Shown here one piece after another: positions 1 to 11,642 of a stretch of DNA of 64,000 nt. The stretch covers positions 372,001-436,000 of the forward strand of contig JAGTJL010000006.1 in the NCBI GenBank assembly GCA_020746875.1. Direction: 5' to 3'. Both the position numbers and the translations under genes were made by a program. The notes under the pieces are model-generated. The model saw nothing but the letters and a program-made list of their open reading frames with translations, was not told where the DNA came from and did no database searches. Every line of letters starts with the position of its first letter. Positions within the stretch are counted from its first letter, which is position 1. The stretch comes from Rhexocercosporidium sp. MPI-PUGE-AT-0058. Lineage: Eukaryota > Ascomycota > Leotiomycetes > Helotiales.

Positions 1-168
1 TACAGAATGGACCAATTCAGCCGCGATGTTGGGTGCGTAGTAAGGTGTTGTGTTCCAGAGACGACGCTTGATCAGTCGACATGTATAAAGGCAAAACATT
101 GTCCGTCAGACATTACATACTTGACTCATCTGACACCTGCTCAAACATTCACTCAGACAAACTTCAAG

Positions 169-1150
169 ATGCCGTTCCCTAGTGATGAAGTGTTGATGAA
201 GACAGCTGCCGATGTGGTAGCGGGATTTCAAGCCGTCTTTGGCAAGCACCCAGGATATCGGCCAGGTGAGTCCCATCGGAAGTGCTCAAAATAATTTCCA
301 TCCAACAAGTATCTTAGCCCATGCCAAAGGAGAGATCTTCAGCGGAACATTCACCCCTTCAGAAGAAATTAAGAAACTCACCACGGCACCACATTTCAAC
401 AAACCAAGTACGCCAGTCTGGGTTCGCTTTTCCAACTCCACTGGCATTCCCAACATCCCAGATACCGATCCGAACGGAGACCCGCGAGGAATCGCCATTC
501 GTTTCCACCTCGGAGACCGCAAGCATACCGACATTGTCAGCCACTCCATACCATTCTTCCCAACCCGTACAGGAGCAGAATTCCTGGAGTTCCTTCAAAG
601 TCTGATGGGCGGGACAGTCGGGGAATTCCTTGGATCCCATCCACCAGCGCTAGCTTTCGTCCAAGCCCCAAAACCCCCGCCAGTTAGTTTTGCGACATTG
701 GAGTATTTCAGCGTTACGGCTTTTAAGCTTATCGACGCCGCTGGAAAGGAGACTTTTATTCGATACCAATTCATTCCAGATGCGGGTGTGCAGAGTCTCG
801 AGGCCGAGGCTGCAAAGGATAAGGGTCCCAACTATCTCCAGGAAGAACTTGAGGCTCGTGTTGCAAAGGCGCCAATTGGATTTAAGCTCGTTGCGCAAGT
901 TGCGGCTGAAGGTGATGTGACTGATGATGCAACTGTTCATTGGCCAGCGGACAGGTCAGTGGTGGAACTTGGAAAGTTCACGCTGGATGCTGTGGTTCCA
1001 GATAATTTGAAGGAGCAGAAGTACATTATCTTTGATCCTATTCCACGTGTGGAAGGTGTTGGACCATCCGACGATCCACTTTTGGAGATGAGAGCGGCGA
1101 TATATCTGATTTCGGGGAAACAGCGCAGAGCTGCAGAGTACACCGAGTAG
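169..1150 (+). CDS. Catalase-related peroxidase (SrpA-like, heme-dependent)
   Basis: Two exons, 169-265 and 318-1150, with a 52-bp intron (GTGAGT donor, TTAG acceptor), give 309 residues. The start at 169 was chosen because it supplies the N-terminal helix normal for this family. Splicing creates the motif AHAKG around residues 33-37, whose His34 corresponds to the distal heme histidine of catalases. It is followed by the catalase-type stretch VWVRFSNSTG and a GDPRGIAIRF segment. At about 310 residues it matches small catalase-related peroxidases rather than the 500-700 residue true catalases. The family binds heme and removes peroxides; no signal peptide is seen, so a cytosolic place is inferred. 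The unspliced ORF beginning at 239 would lose the first 32 residues. Confidence 0.88.
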
Positions 1151-1767
1151 CTGTGAACGTTAACGATTTAATTTACGGCTTCCCACATAGGATAATTGAA
1201 TCCACTCTATCTTTCAATTTCTTTGAATTAATTCTTGCTATCCTCCGCGAATTTGTATGTTTTCCACTTCAATCAACGGGGACCAATTTTCCCTGCAGCT
1301 TTTTCATTATAAAGAGCTGCCAAAAATTTATATCGAGCATTCTAAATATTGAGGATACTGTGAATAAGGTTATCTCAACGGACAGAGTCTTGATGGAGCT
1401 CGCCCCGGATAAAGAAAACAATGCGTATGTCCAAGGCTCGATGGTGCTGAAAAATGCTGAAATATTGCTGGAACACTTGAACGGCGGGATGTCCGGGCGG
1501 TCTATTTGACAAATTTGACGATTTCAAATCTAAGAGTCGTGAATTCAGAACCGAACCCACTTCCGACCCAAATTTCGCCTCATAGGCCAATCCACATTCG
1601 AACGAGCTAGTGATGAGTCATGAAGAGATGTTCGCCGCCAATGTGTTCAGGAATTTCTCCATACATCTCCTTGATCTATAGTAGACTAGCACAAGCGCTG
1701 CATTTGTAAAGTCAGGAAAACCAAGGATCTGTTGAGACCGTATTCGAAGAGGCTGATTGGGCCGACG
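1151..1767. other. Intergenic, no gene seen
   Basis: AT-rich spacer after the peroxidase gene. The one open frame at 1153-1509 has no recognisable domain and reads like chance. Confidence 0.6.
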
Positions 1768-4449
1768 TCAGATTATGTCCACAACAATAGGTTCGTCTTT
1801 GATCCAAGTATTTTTGGACATTGCCGCGATTCCGATTCTGATGAATTTCTCCTTTCCGAGTGTGGCTTTCGCTAGTAGTAGTCCATACGATTCGGAATAC
1901 GGAGGTGTTGAAAACTCAGCATCACTCAGGTAGAGAAAGAATATGCGTTGATCTTCCCAAGATTTGAAGATAGAGGCCCCACGCCGAGCATCAATTAAAA
2001 TAGCCCAGCCAAATGCTTCTGCGTCTCTCTCCGATGCCGTGACGTAATATCCCGTCTGATGATTTGCTCTCCCTCGAAGGAGGATGCGGTCGTCTTCTAG
2101 ATCAAACTTGTGCATCAAGTTTTCCTGTATCTCCATTTTCTTGGCCCTTAATTTCAGCGTACCCGTCGTCAGGTCAACTCCCAGAATACTGCATTGGGAA
2201 GTAAAAGTTTCACAGTCATGACGTGTAGCTGTATCTCGGATCCTAAACCAAATATCGCCAGGACATGAGACCCAAGACCAAGACGGCTGATCTTTGATCT
2301 CCCGTGCGAGCAATCTTGGGCTCCACAGAAAGTGCAGTGGCATATCGCTTCCCCATATACCAAACGCATAAAAGTCCTCTGGAGGTTTGAAATGCTTAAA
2401 TTTACTAGCAAGAGCCTCCAGAGAGACCAGTCGATCCCTTTGATAAGTGAACAGACGGCTGGAGTGCTCTTGGAATTGTAACCCCATTGGTTACTCAATT
2501 TCTACTTGGGAGATCTCGCCCGACGATGTCATATCTTGTCTCGGTTTCTGCGCGAGATTTGCAGACCCATACCATCCCGCGATCGAGAAAATGGATAATA
2601 CGACGCGACAGAATCCATTCCTGGGTTGCCCAGCCTCGCTTGGATAGTGCTGTGTCCATGGGATCCAATTCTTTCATGAATAGCTCTTGTCTCCACTCCA
2701 TGCCGATGGAATATTCTCCTAGTGTCTCAGAGACCTCTTCAAGACCATTTTTGTTGATGAATGTGACCCGAACAGTAGGAATTTTGAGCTCGGCATACGG
2801 TCATTGAATGCATAAACCTTTCCTCGAATCCTCTGCTGAGGAAGCAGCGACTGTCAGGACAGCTTTCTCGTAGATGCTTCCCATATGTTTCGACTCAGCA
2901 ACCCAGTCCTCCTCATCCTCTTGAATAATGCAAAGGGAGTCGATCCAGATGTACCGAAGAGCAAGAGCCTTCGTCACTGCGATCGCATCTACGAAAGACT
3001 TCGGCATGGAAGACATTGGGATACCATCGAGTCGCTCGGTTATATTATCTCTCATTGTTTTCAGGGGATGGTTTTGACATTATCCCCAACAGTGGCTAAG
3101 TGTAACCCAATTTCCATCCGGATATCCTGACGTATTGATCAAGTGAGGGTCGATGTTCGATCCTGAGGGACCTATATCCACTACCCGAGTTGGAAGCTTG
3201 TGAAGCTCGGACGAACTCATTGTAACACCTGATGTTGTCTTCCTACATTCCGGATGATTGAGCATAGAGTTTTGGAACCATTCCCTCATCAATTCAAAGG
3301 CCTGGAAAGAGCCAGAGTCATATAAAGGCTGATGTGCTGAGATGTATGGTGTCGATTTTGGAGGCGAGTGTATTGGATCGTAAGTATCCGGATCTAAATT
3401 ATGAAATGGGGAGCCTGCCTATAAAGTGGAAGATCTGGAGTCTGGTGAAAACGGTCTTCCGTTCTTTTGTCATGACCTCTATCTCTGGCCGTTCCCAGAG
3501 CAAACGAATGTAACTAAGTTTGTATCCGTCATCGGACGGTGGCTGCCCTTGATTCGACTCATCCAGAGCATCAAGTAAACAGGCGCCTAGCTGTGCGAAA
3601 GCTGCTGAGAAATTCTATTAAAAAGGGCACTTCCCTTGCCCCGCCCTATACTTGCGAGAATCTCTCCCAGTGGTTCTCTGGAGTGATCGAACGCTTCCTT
3701 CTTCCCACGTTCTCGAAATGCGTCCATTATACATGCTACGCGAAGCAGTTCACACAATAGACAGGTTTCCGCATGTTTGACAAGATCTTCGGCCTTGAAA
3801 TGATGTTGGATGACGTTGAATGGCAACATATATCCAGGACGTATGTTTTCTGGTTGGATTGTTCGATTTCCGACAATATAGACTTCTCGATTCGTATTTT
3901 GCGGCTTAGGCCGCAGGGCCAAAACTCGTTCACGTACGGTCTACGGTCTAATCCGCAGTTGAAGAGCAGCAAGACATTCGATATCTGTTCTGATCAGGCA
4001 TACATCGCATAACTGTTGCCGGTCGGCAAGTCTCGATGAGATGGCAGCCGCATGCTCGATAGTCGAGATCGGAGCCTCATCTCTGAAATACTGTTAGTGC
4101 CACCCCCCAAGGTATAGCTGTTCGGCTGCGAATGCTGTCATACGATGTAGTCTCTCCGGCTCATTCTATTCCTCGAAGAGCTGGGCGAGCATTTCTGGGA
4201 TCTGACCAGGCTGGTCAGGTGTCGAGTTGTATATGCATCTTTTATGGCGGTGTATGAGGCTGAGAGCTCAGCCTTGAAAGTTTCGTACTCTTTGCGCATT
4301 GCTGCATCTTAGTAGCTTTCAGAGTCTTTGTTTTCATTGTTGTCGAGTGATTCCTGAAGCATGCCTAAATATTGCAGACGTAGAAGTACAGCGAGGGTAG
4401 ACGTTAGACGAAGGGAAGGCAGATATGGAGGCAGGTAGGAGGTACTCAT
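1768..4449 (-). pseudogene. HET-domain (heterokaryon incompatibility) pseudogene
   Basis: Minus-strand reading from an ATG at 4449 gives a recognisable HET protein broken many times. The HET core is visible as VTLSHCWG (near 3083-3106) and YIWIDSLCIIQ (near 2910-2945), then RGWATQEW (near 2620-2640) and a DRLVSL / SWSWVS tail (2230-2440). In-frame stops lie at 4309-4311, 4166-4168, 4094-4096, 3941-3943, 3080-3082 and 2801-2803. The reading frame also changes near 4220, 3590, 3420 and 2490 without usable splice sites. The pieces remain collinear and cover about 890 codons, so the gene was once full length. The same family is intact at 12543 and 62284. It cannot make the full protein now; a short product from the last piece is possible but unlikely to act. 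Confidence 0.85.
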
Positions 4450-4611
4450 GAACTTGGCAGCTGAGGCCTGAAAGTCACTAATCAGGGTAACGGAGAAGAG
4501 TACTCAGAGTTTAGTCAGCAACATGGTAAAGCAGGACTATGCATTTCGGAAATTCATTCATAGATAAGAAAGTCCTCGCCAGCGGCTGCAAATTGGAGTT
4601 CGTATATTATC

Positions 4612-5965
4612 TTAAACCTTCAGCTCCTCTTGGTGAACCTTCGCCCTCCCAATCGTACTTTCATTGTCGTCCTCATACGTTACCATATAATTCGTAACCT
4701 TATGGATCTTCTTCGCATCACCTTCATTACTTCCAGCGTCCTTGTTATGCATCATGAACTCCTCACTAGTATCATCACCCAACCCCCTGGAAACACTCGT
4801 CAAATTGATAGCTCGTTCATCGTTGCCCCCACCTCGAGAAGGTATCCATTCGTTCTTCCCTGTGCCAGCATGTCCATATGTACCATTGTTGGAGCGAGGC
4901 CCTGAGGCGTACGATGTGGACTCGACGGTTTTTGGAGGGAAGATGCTCGGGAAGAGTATTGTGAGGGGAAGGCGGCACATAGGCAAGCATGCGCAGATTA
5001 TGCCGACGTTTGGCTCGATCATCGTCCAAAGGGAAGATAGAATGTCATCTAGAGTATGATTAGAGGAGAATTTGGTTGTGGAGAGTCAAAACACTCACAA
5101 GTCATGTCGGGGGTTTTGGTTGAGAAGTCTAGAGTTTGCATTCGGAAGATGCTCGTCACAACAACACTTGGGTACATGTCAGCGATTTTTAGCAACAGAA
5201 GATTCAAAAATAATACTTACAATGCGCCCAAAGCAAAGACAAACATCAATGCTCTCTTCTGGTTCGGAGGCAGTCGAGACGTATATAGAATCGGCATTGG
5301 GAGCACCAAAATGATCACATCTGTCGCAATTGAGAATCCCGCATTGGCGTACCAATTTTTCGTAATATCGATACATGTACCTGGTATGCTCTTGTTCCAT
5401 GCCCGAGGAATCGGCGTGCATTGGAAGATGGTTGCAAACCATGTAGCAACCATATAGCTTAGGACAATTCCCAGCATTACGTAACAAGTGACCCGGAATG
5501 GCTTCTGGACGAAGATGCGAAGATAGAGGAGCAAGATCGAAGCTTTGGTCAGGTTGATTGTGAGTTTGTAGAAGCCCTGGGCTATCCAAAAGGTCTATTC
5601 CTGTCAGCGATGGCTCAACGAATGAAGGAAATGATCACATACCTGCAAAGTCATCTTTCTGTTGTAAGGCGTTAGGTTCTTGATGTGTTGGCCGAAGCCG
5701 TAGTAGCAAGATACCATGATCAAAATAGAGACCGTCATGGAGAATACCTGTCCAATAAGCTTCAATGAATCAAAAGAGACAATAAAGTCTGTCTTACAAA
5801 AGAAACCATGATAGTCCAGTCGTCCCATTTCAATCCAACTCGCATCTGTATCCGAGACCAAATTCTGATAGCTACGAAGATAGGCGTAAGAACGAAGAAC
5901 ACGATACAAGGAATCTGGACTTGCAGAGCATTGCTCTCTCCGGGCATGTTCCCACCCGCCGCCAT
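4612..5965 (-). CDS. Pth11-like integral membrane protein (fungal rhodopsin-fold family)
   Basis: Five exons on the minus strand: 5965-5798, 5747-5643, 5594-5221, 5166-5099, 5048-4612. The four introns are 48-54 bp, and codon phases agree at every junction, giving 383 residues. The segment KWDDWTIMVSF after the first helix and NVGIICACLP near the sixth/seventh helix are hallmarks of the fungal rhodopsin-like domain found in Pth11-type putative G-protein coupled receptors. About seven hydrophobic helices are visible. The last 110 residues are a polar, Gly/Asn/Ser-rich tail expected in the cytoplasm. There is no CFEM domain at the N-terminus. The role is probably signal sensing or an unknown membrane function; most members are uncharacterised. 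The ATG at 5965 was preferred over an ORF start at 6073 because the family begins shortly before helix 1. Confidence 0.85.
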
Positions 5966-7296
5966 GATTGTTGATCCTCGATTTGTTGCAATAAAAATAC
6001 AAATGTTCTCCAGAACAACAACAAGCGAGGAAGGGTGGCTCATCAGAGAAGGTTGAGGGCAGATGGGGCCCATATATTGTCCAGTGCTTCGGTACGTTCC
6101 GTACGAAATACTTGTGCCAGCCTCAAATCCTACTGTACCACAGGATACGCCCGCGCGACAAGGGATTGCCTTGCAGCAGAGGCAGGAACAGAAGTACTTC
6201 CCCTACCATCCTAGCCATGTGAGAGTCTCATTTCGGAGGCATGAGACGAGAGGAACGAAAAGCACATGGCCATCATACGTCTCGAAACAGCAGCTCGACA
6301 GCCTAGCGATTCCACACTTGACAGAATTTTACTTGGCTTGCACTGTTTCAATTGAAAGCTCGTTCACTCAATGTACTTCTCAAGATTCTGGGATTGATCG
6401 ATGTTGTTTGACTTCAACTTTGAAGGGACACTCTGTGTGGGGGTCCGAATGGTGAGGCTTTTTCATCCCATCCCTGCCTGTCATGACTCTGCCAGGAGAT
6501 TTCGGGTGGCTCGGAATATGGGCAAATAATGCCTGCATACTCCCAGGGGCCATATCCTCTAAAAGTGCAGCCTCCTGCGTCTAACTTCGTAACTTTACTT
6601 GGCCCGGAACCAAGCAGGCATGTCAAATTAGTGACGAGGGGCGACACCAACACCAAGAAGTGATACTTCGTAGCTGGTCGGAATATGATCAGGTCGGGAA
6701 ATCGTTTTGGGGAAAACATTGAGAACAAGAAGATAAGCTATGCATGAACGGAGACGTGGGTGTGGGCTGAGGTCTGAGTGGTTGGAGGTGCAATAGGGTC
6801 CACTCGGAATCGATATCCGCAGGCAAGGGGCTTTCTCAGCCCGTTCCCTTCTCCTCCACCAACAGCTGCATGAACTCTTCAAGCCCCCTGGCTCGTCTAC
6901 ACAACCTTCCTTTTCGGATGAACATCAATGATGTCCAATCCAGGTCCTCCCGCGTTCAATCTCAAGTCTGGCTTTTCTATTGGTGACCGACAGCTTGGCC
7001 GCGGTATGGCGCGTCCTGACAGCCGGATTATTGCCCCGCACATAGTGCCAAGCTGCGGAATAAATACGACTCTTAGCTCATTCTCTTTTGCTTTTGAATA
7101 AAGAGTTCTTTCCTCTCTTCCTGCCCGATTTTGATTACCGAGTCAACTCGTTTCTCCTGCATCAAACTCAGATCTGAAACGCAACTCAGTTGAGTTGGCT
7201 CAGAAGGTTCATCGGTGGTGGGGTGTTATTTTTCTCGGTTGTTCACATCCGTCCTTCCCTTGTCTTTGATCTATCGGGTAAATTTGGAGACACTAG
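5966..7296. other. Intergenic / divergent promoter region
   Basis: About 1.3 kb between the divergent Pth11-like gene and the hydrolase gene. Small open frames at 6063-6455 and 6414-6882 show no domain. The last part is probably promoter and 5' leader of the hydrolase. Confidence 0.55.
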
Positions 7297-7344
7297 GTAA
7301 GTCGGTCCTCGTGCCAGAACGAACTCAATGGCTAATATGCGCAG
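7297..7344 (+). other. Probable 5'-UTR intron of the hydrolase gene
   Basis: A GTAAGT donor, a GCTAAT branch-like site and a GCAG acceptor 48 bp later lie 30 bp before the start codon of the hydrolase. Size and sites match the coding introns of this window. Confidence 0.6.
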
Positions 7345-7374
7345 GAATTCGCTGAGAGATATTCCATCGAAAAG

Positions 7375-8400
7375 ATGAAGTTCTCACAATTCGCCATCGT
7401 CGTGAGCATCGGGCTCCTTGGATGTGTATCTGCCGCCTCTCCAGACTTCATCAAGGAGCATCACATTCCTGAAGATCTCAATGGATCCAACTTCACTTAT
7501 CCATGGCCGGTCAAACTATTCCAATTCACAACCCAGAAATCCCAGACTCTGGAGATGGCGTTTATGGATGTCGCACCAACTGGACCTGCGAATGGGAAAA
7601 CTGCGATCCTTCTACACGGAAAGAACTTTTGCGGTCCAACATGGTCAGCCACTGCTGTCGTTCTAGCAAAAGCCGGGTACCGAGTAATTTTACCCGACCA
7701 AGTTGGGTTCTGTAAATCTCAGAAGCCAGATCGATACCAATTCAGTCTCCAGCAGCTTGCCGCCAACACTTACCGCCTCCTCGCCAAGCTTGGAATCTCA
7801 AAAGTCACTGTCATTGGCCACTCCATGGGTGGAATGCTGGCTACAAGATTTTCTCTCATGTATCCGGCAAACGTGACAGAACTCGTCTTGACCAACCCCA
7901 TTGGCTTGGAAGACTGGAAGGCCCTGGGTGTACCCTACATAGATACCGATGTGACCTGGGCAACAGAGCAGTCCAGCACTTACGGCTCGATTCGCGGCTA
8001 TGAGCAAGCGACGTACTACGTTGGCACCTGGGACGTTAGCTACGATATTTGGGTCAACATGTTGGTGAACATTTACACGGGTAGCAAAGCCGACAAATTC
8101 ACTTGGAACCAGGCCTTGATTGTGGACATGGTCCTCACGCAACCAGTGGTCTACGAGTTTCCCCTTTTGAAACCAAAGACATTGCTCTTGATCGGTGCCA
8201 AGGACAATACTGCAATTGGAAAGCAATGGTCGCCCCCGGATGTTCAAGCAAAACTTGGTCATTACGATGTTCTGGGACCGCAGACGGCAGCCGCCATTCC
8301 AGGCTCCACCCTCATCATGTTCCCTGATCTGGGCCACGCACCCCAGATTCAAGCTCCAGATCGCTTCCATGATGCTCTTATGGGATGGCTAAGAGGGTAG
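7375..8400 (+). CDS. Secreted alpha/beta hydrolase
   Basis: A single-exon gene of 341 residues. Residues 1-20 form a signal peptide ending near VSAAS. The alpha/beta hydrolase fold is shown by the oxyanion-loop motif LLHGKNFCG (near residue 80) and the nucleophile elbow GHSMGG with Ser150. The likely acid Asp277 lies in GAKDNTA and the catalytic His321 in LGHAPQ. Ser, Asp and His occur in the expected order and spacing. Substrate cannot be told from sequence; epoxide hydrolase, haloperoxidase-like and esterase members all look like this. Export suggests action outside the cell or in the secretory pathway. A short 5'-UTR intron precedes the start. Confidence 0.88.
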   Translation: MKFSQFAIVVSIGLLGCVSAASPDFIKEHHIPEDLNGSNFTYPWPVKLFQFTTQKSQTLEMAFMDVAPTGPANGKTAILLHGKNFCGPTWSATAVVLAKAGYRVILPDQVGFCKSQKPDRYQFSLQQLAANTYRLLAKLGISKVTVIGHSMGGMLATRFSLMYPANVTELVLTNPIGLEDWKALGVPYIDTDVTWATEQSSTYGSIRGYEQATYYVGTWDVSYDIWVNMLVNIYTGSKADKFTWNQALIVDMVLTQPVVYEFPLLKPKTLLLIGAKDNTAIGKQWSPPDVQAKLGHYDVLGPQTAAAIPGSTLIMFPDLGHAPQIQAPDRFHDALMGWLRG

Positions 8401-8886
8401 ACTGACTACCTCGAGGAAATATATACATTAATTAATTTATGATCACCACCCTTTGAGCCTCATGAATCCTTTAAATGCGGATCTCCTAATAGTCAATTTC
8501 TTCCTCTAATATTGCTAGCACTTGACCCGTGGTTTTGCTTGTCACCTACATTATCAACTTCAGTAAAATATCCCTTCATCGACAAAAGCTTAGAACAATT
8601 CGTCATCAAAGATCACTTTTGCGTCCCCTGGCCAGGAATAGGAATTATTATCCTACGTCGAGCCTGATCTAGATTTCAAGCATTTTCCATCCATTGCTTT
8701 GAATCTACCTAGGAGAGAAGTATCCCTCAGCTTCGCTTACTGTAACTTATAGTTGGCAAAACTTCACTATGCCTGCGGCGCGGGGGTACCATATTTCGAT
8801 TCTTGTGCAATTCTCCAAACCCTAAGCACGTGCAAATTCAAGGCGTCCTGCGCTCTACTTGAATTTCATAACCCCTTTGGGATTTA
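8401..8886. other. Intergenic between convergent genes
   Basis: Spacer shared by the 3' ends of the hydrolase and the following minus-strand gene. An open frame at 8753-8953 shows nothing recognisable. Confidence 0.6.
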
Positions 8887-10238
8887 TCACGGATCAATGT
8901 TCCCGTCTTTTCCTTGCCCCAACTTAGCCGGCTGCGCCATATCAACCATTTGATACTCCTGTGAAGACCCACTTCGATAGCTCTTTCCCTTTGTCACCTT
9001 CGGATTGTCTTGGAAATAATTCAGCAGACTAAGCCATGGCAGCCAAGCGATCAGATATCGAGTTGGCCACGCTCGTCCTCTTTCCAGCTCGTCGACTTCA
9101 TCAGGATCATATTTGCTGGTCGCTGAGTCTCGTGACATCGCTGGAGAGAACGCAAGTAGCATGTTGCGAACTCGCAGAGTACGTGATCTATTTGGCAGAG
9201 ATGAGCTTGATGGAGGTGGCTCAAAGTCTTCGGGTGATCTCTTGGATTCAACAACAAGGTACAGGATCCGAACTAGACCAAATGTACCTATCAAGAGTGG
9301 AAGCAGTTGTGCAGGCAGATGGAGCTCATTACCATTGTTTCTTCCTTTGAGCACTGCAGTCACGTTGTTGAAGTTCAAGGTGAACTCGATGAGCAGGGCT
9401 GAGTAGATGAGCCAGAGGAAATTTAGGATTCGAAGTGTCTTGAAGATGATTTGAAGTCTGGGGTTCTTGAGTCAGCGGAGTGACATTACATGTCCGTGAC
9501 TGGAAGTACTTACTCTCGATACTTAAATCCAGTTGCAAATCTCAAACGAGTGGTGTCTGCCCATCGCTTTTTTTTGTACAGCTCGACCATCTTGTTCACC
9601 CTTGCCCAGCCAGCGATGCTCGATGCTAAGAGCATTGTCCCAAAGTAGAATATGCATCCGGTGCAGACGATAATATAGAATGTGCGAATCCCACCATCGG
9701 CTCGAACTTTTCCGAACATGAACGTAAAAAGCGTCGCACACTCCGGTGAATTGGGCGGATTCACGGCCAACTCCCCAATTTCTTCAGGACTTCCCATCGC
9801 CACCAGTCCGCCAGTGACAGCGTATAACCAGTACCAGAGACCATACATACTGACAGCAAGACTAACGACGAGTCTCGCGTGAGTGCCGAATCCGCCGAAA
9901 AATCGTATTGCTTTAGGTCCATTCTCGACATAATATCGTGTTCGATAGCCCCAGATGCTGAAAGTGCCGAAGACGAATCCGCTGCTGAGGTGCATGAGGA
10001 TCAGGCCGTCGATCTGCTCCAACATATGGGTGCTACTGCACTTTATCATAGCAATCAATAAAACGAGCATGAATATTGTGTTGGTATCAGCCGCTGAAGC
10101 AATCTCGGAAGAAAGAAATGCGTTGGTGATATAGGTTTGTAGCCAAGTGAAATAGATTCCCAGCCGAATGCCGAGACCATAATAGTCGGAGGCTCGAGCA
10201 GTTTGGCAATTCGGTGCATAGCTTGAGATATTTTCCAT
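8887..10238 (-). CDS. Uncharacterised fungal multi-pass membrane protein
   Basis: Two exons on the minus strand, 10238-9514 and 9457-8887, with a 56-bp intron (GTAAGT donor, CCCCAG acceptor), give 431 residues. The start at 10238 (MENISSYAPNC) was chosen because the 30 residues before it look like leader. There are about seven to eight hydrophobic helices, including LGIYFTWLQTY, a GGLVAMG region and FGTMLLASSIAG. A Cys pair may flank an extracellular loop (CATLFTF). The tail after the last helix is polar and Ser/Pro-rich. I do not recognise a named domain. The arrangement resembles orphan membrane proteins common in Pezizomycotina; transporter or receptor function would be a guess. Confidence 0.8.
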
Positions 10239-11022
10239 GTTGATGGTTGTTACGGATCTTAAATTGAAAGAATGATGTAAAACAAACTGGTTATTTTTGT
10301 GCGCTATGGGTAGATTTATGTGCCACAAAATTGATGTTTTTTGACGTGTGGTTGGTTTTTATACCCCCAGACACCACTACTTCCCAGAATTGCGCAACCA
10401 GAAGTATAGAGCAGGGATCATAGCTATGGTCATGTGGGGACATGGTAATCACAGCTGATGAAGGCGTTCTGAGTCGGATACCCGACAGGGTAGTCCGTTG
10501 GTCCTCAAGTACGAAGTAGATGGAGCATTTGCGTCTTGTGAAATCCACCGCGGGTAATCATTACGAGTGGCAGACCGAACATCGCAATAAAATCTTCACC
10601 CTACGATAATAAGTAGAACAGTCTGAAATTACTGTATTTTAAAATTATGCGGTGGCACAGGGCATCTCGTTCACGCCTGCAAGTTTTCGTGATCTGTGTT
10701 GCTCGCGGCCGCGACTTCGGGTAAGTTATTCATTCGTTTGCATCAAGCTTACTTGGCTCACCTCCGCTGACCTCAATTAGCGACCCGATGGCACACCCCG
10801 GCCCGACCACCTAGATGTCGTATAGTTCTGCGGGAGGCAATTGGCAATCTCTGAAACAGATAGTAGTCTCACGTCATAAATGTACATGGCTCTTGTTCTC
10901 ACTTCATCCTTGGTGTCGCCACCACTTCAGCATCCCGACTTAGCACTACGATCAGATTGAGTCCTTATCTTCCCCAGCTTTAACACTTCCTAGCCAAACT
11001 AACTTTCGACGGGCCCTTTCGT
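10239..11022. other. Intergenic
   Basis: Upstream region of the membrane-protein gene. I see no gene, RNA or long repeat in it. Confidence 0.55.
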
Positions 11023-11642
11023 CTAGTTTATCTTGCATCGTCTGCAAGAACCTTGTCTGGAAATAACATTCACTAGCGCTGCCTCGCTTACACAATAACA
11101 GCAAGCATATCTCTCCGTAACACTTCCAATGCACAACGAAGCAATGTAATCACTGACCCCAAAAGCAATCGCAATCATGTAAACATTGTTCAAAGACCTC
11201 AAAAAGCATGCGGCAGAGGCGTGCCTGATAAACTCCACATTGTCCGGATCAGCAAACGCAGGGAGCATCGAAGCCCATGCCCGGATGGTTGAGCTATGAA
11301 ACTGTGCATGAACTATTCAATCTCTTGAACTTCGAATAGACCGAGTTCTATTGCTGGTGGAGTAATGGTTCCTAACACATGCTTTGTCACCTCTGACAGG
11401 AAGCGATTAGAGAATAGCGCCTGGCCGACTACCTGAGCTTGTGCTCGAAGGCCGATAGTGAGCGCTAAGACTGATGTGATCAACTCATCTGGCGTGATGG
11501 CCGTAATGATGACCTGACTAGGAACTAGAACGCCACCAACACCAACTAAACTGAGTACGATTGGAGCAAAGGATGTGCGAACAATATTGCCATCGATCAG
11601 AACGAGACATGCGCATCCTAGAACAACATTAGCGAATGGCAC
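11023..11642 (-). pseudogene. Relic of an MFS efflux transporter (TRI12-like C-terminal part)
   Basis: Two minus-strand pieces belong together. 11642-11313 reads VLVPSQVIITAITPDELI ... LRAQAQVVGQALFSNRF, and 11268-11023 reads ADPDNVEFIRHASAACF ... NVYMIAIAFGVS. This order is the C-terminal third of fungal TRI12-like (siderophore/toxin efflux) major facilitator proteins. The link between the pieces is broken by a stop (TAG after VQEIE) and a frame change. The N-terminal two thirds are missing. The relic is dead; the family assignment rests on recall of conserved stretches. Confidence 0.65.

Noticed and set aside
1153..1509. Plus-strand open frame directly after the peroxidase
   Set aside because: Low-complexity AT-rich translation, no motif, no likely promoter.
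4081..4105. Intron acceptor (CACTAACAGTATTTCAG on the minus strand) in the HET pseudogene
   Set aside because: The coding frame runs straight through with only one stop at 4094-4096, and no suitable donor lies at a normal distance upstream.
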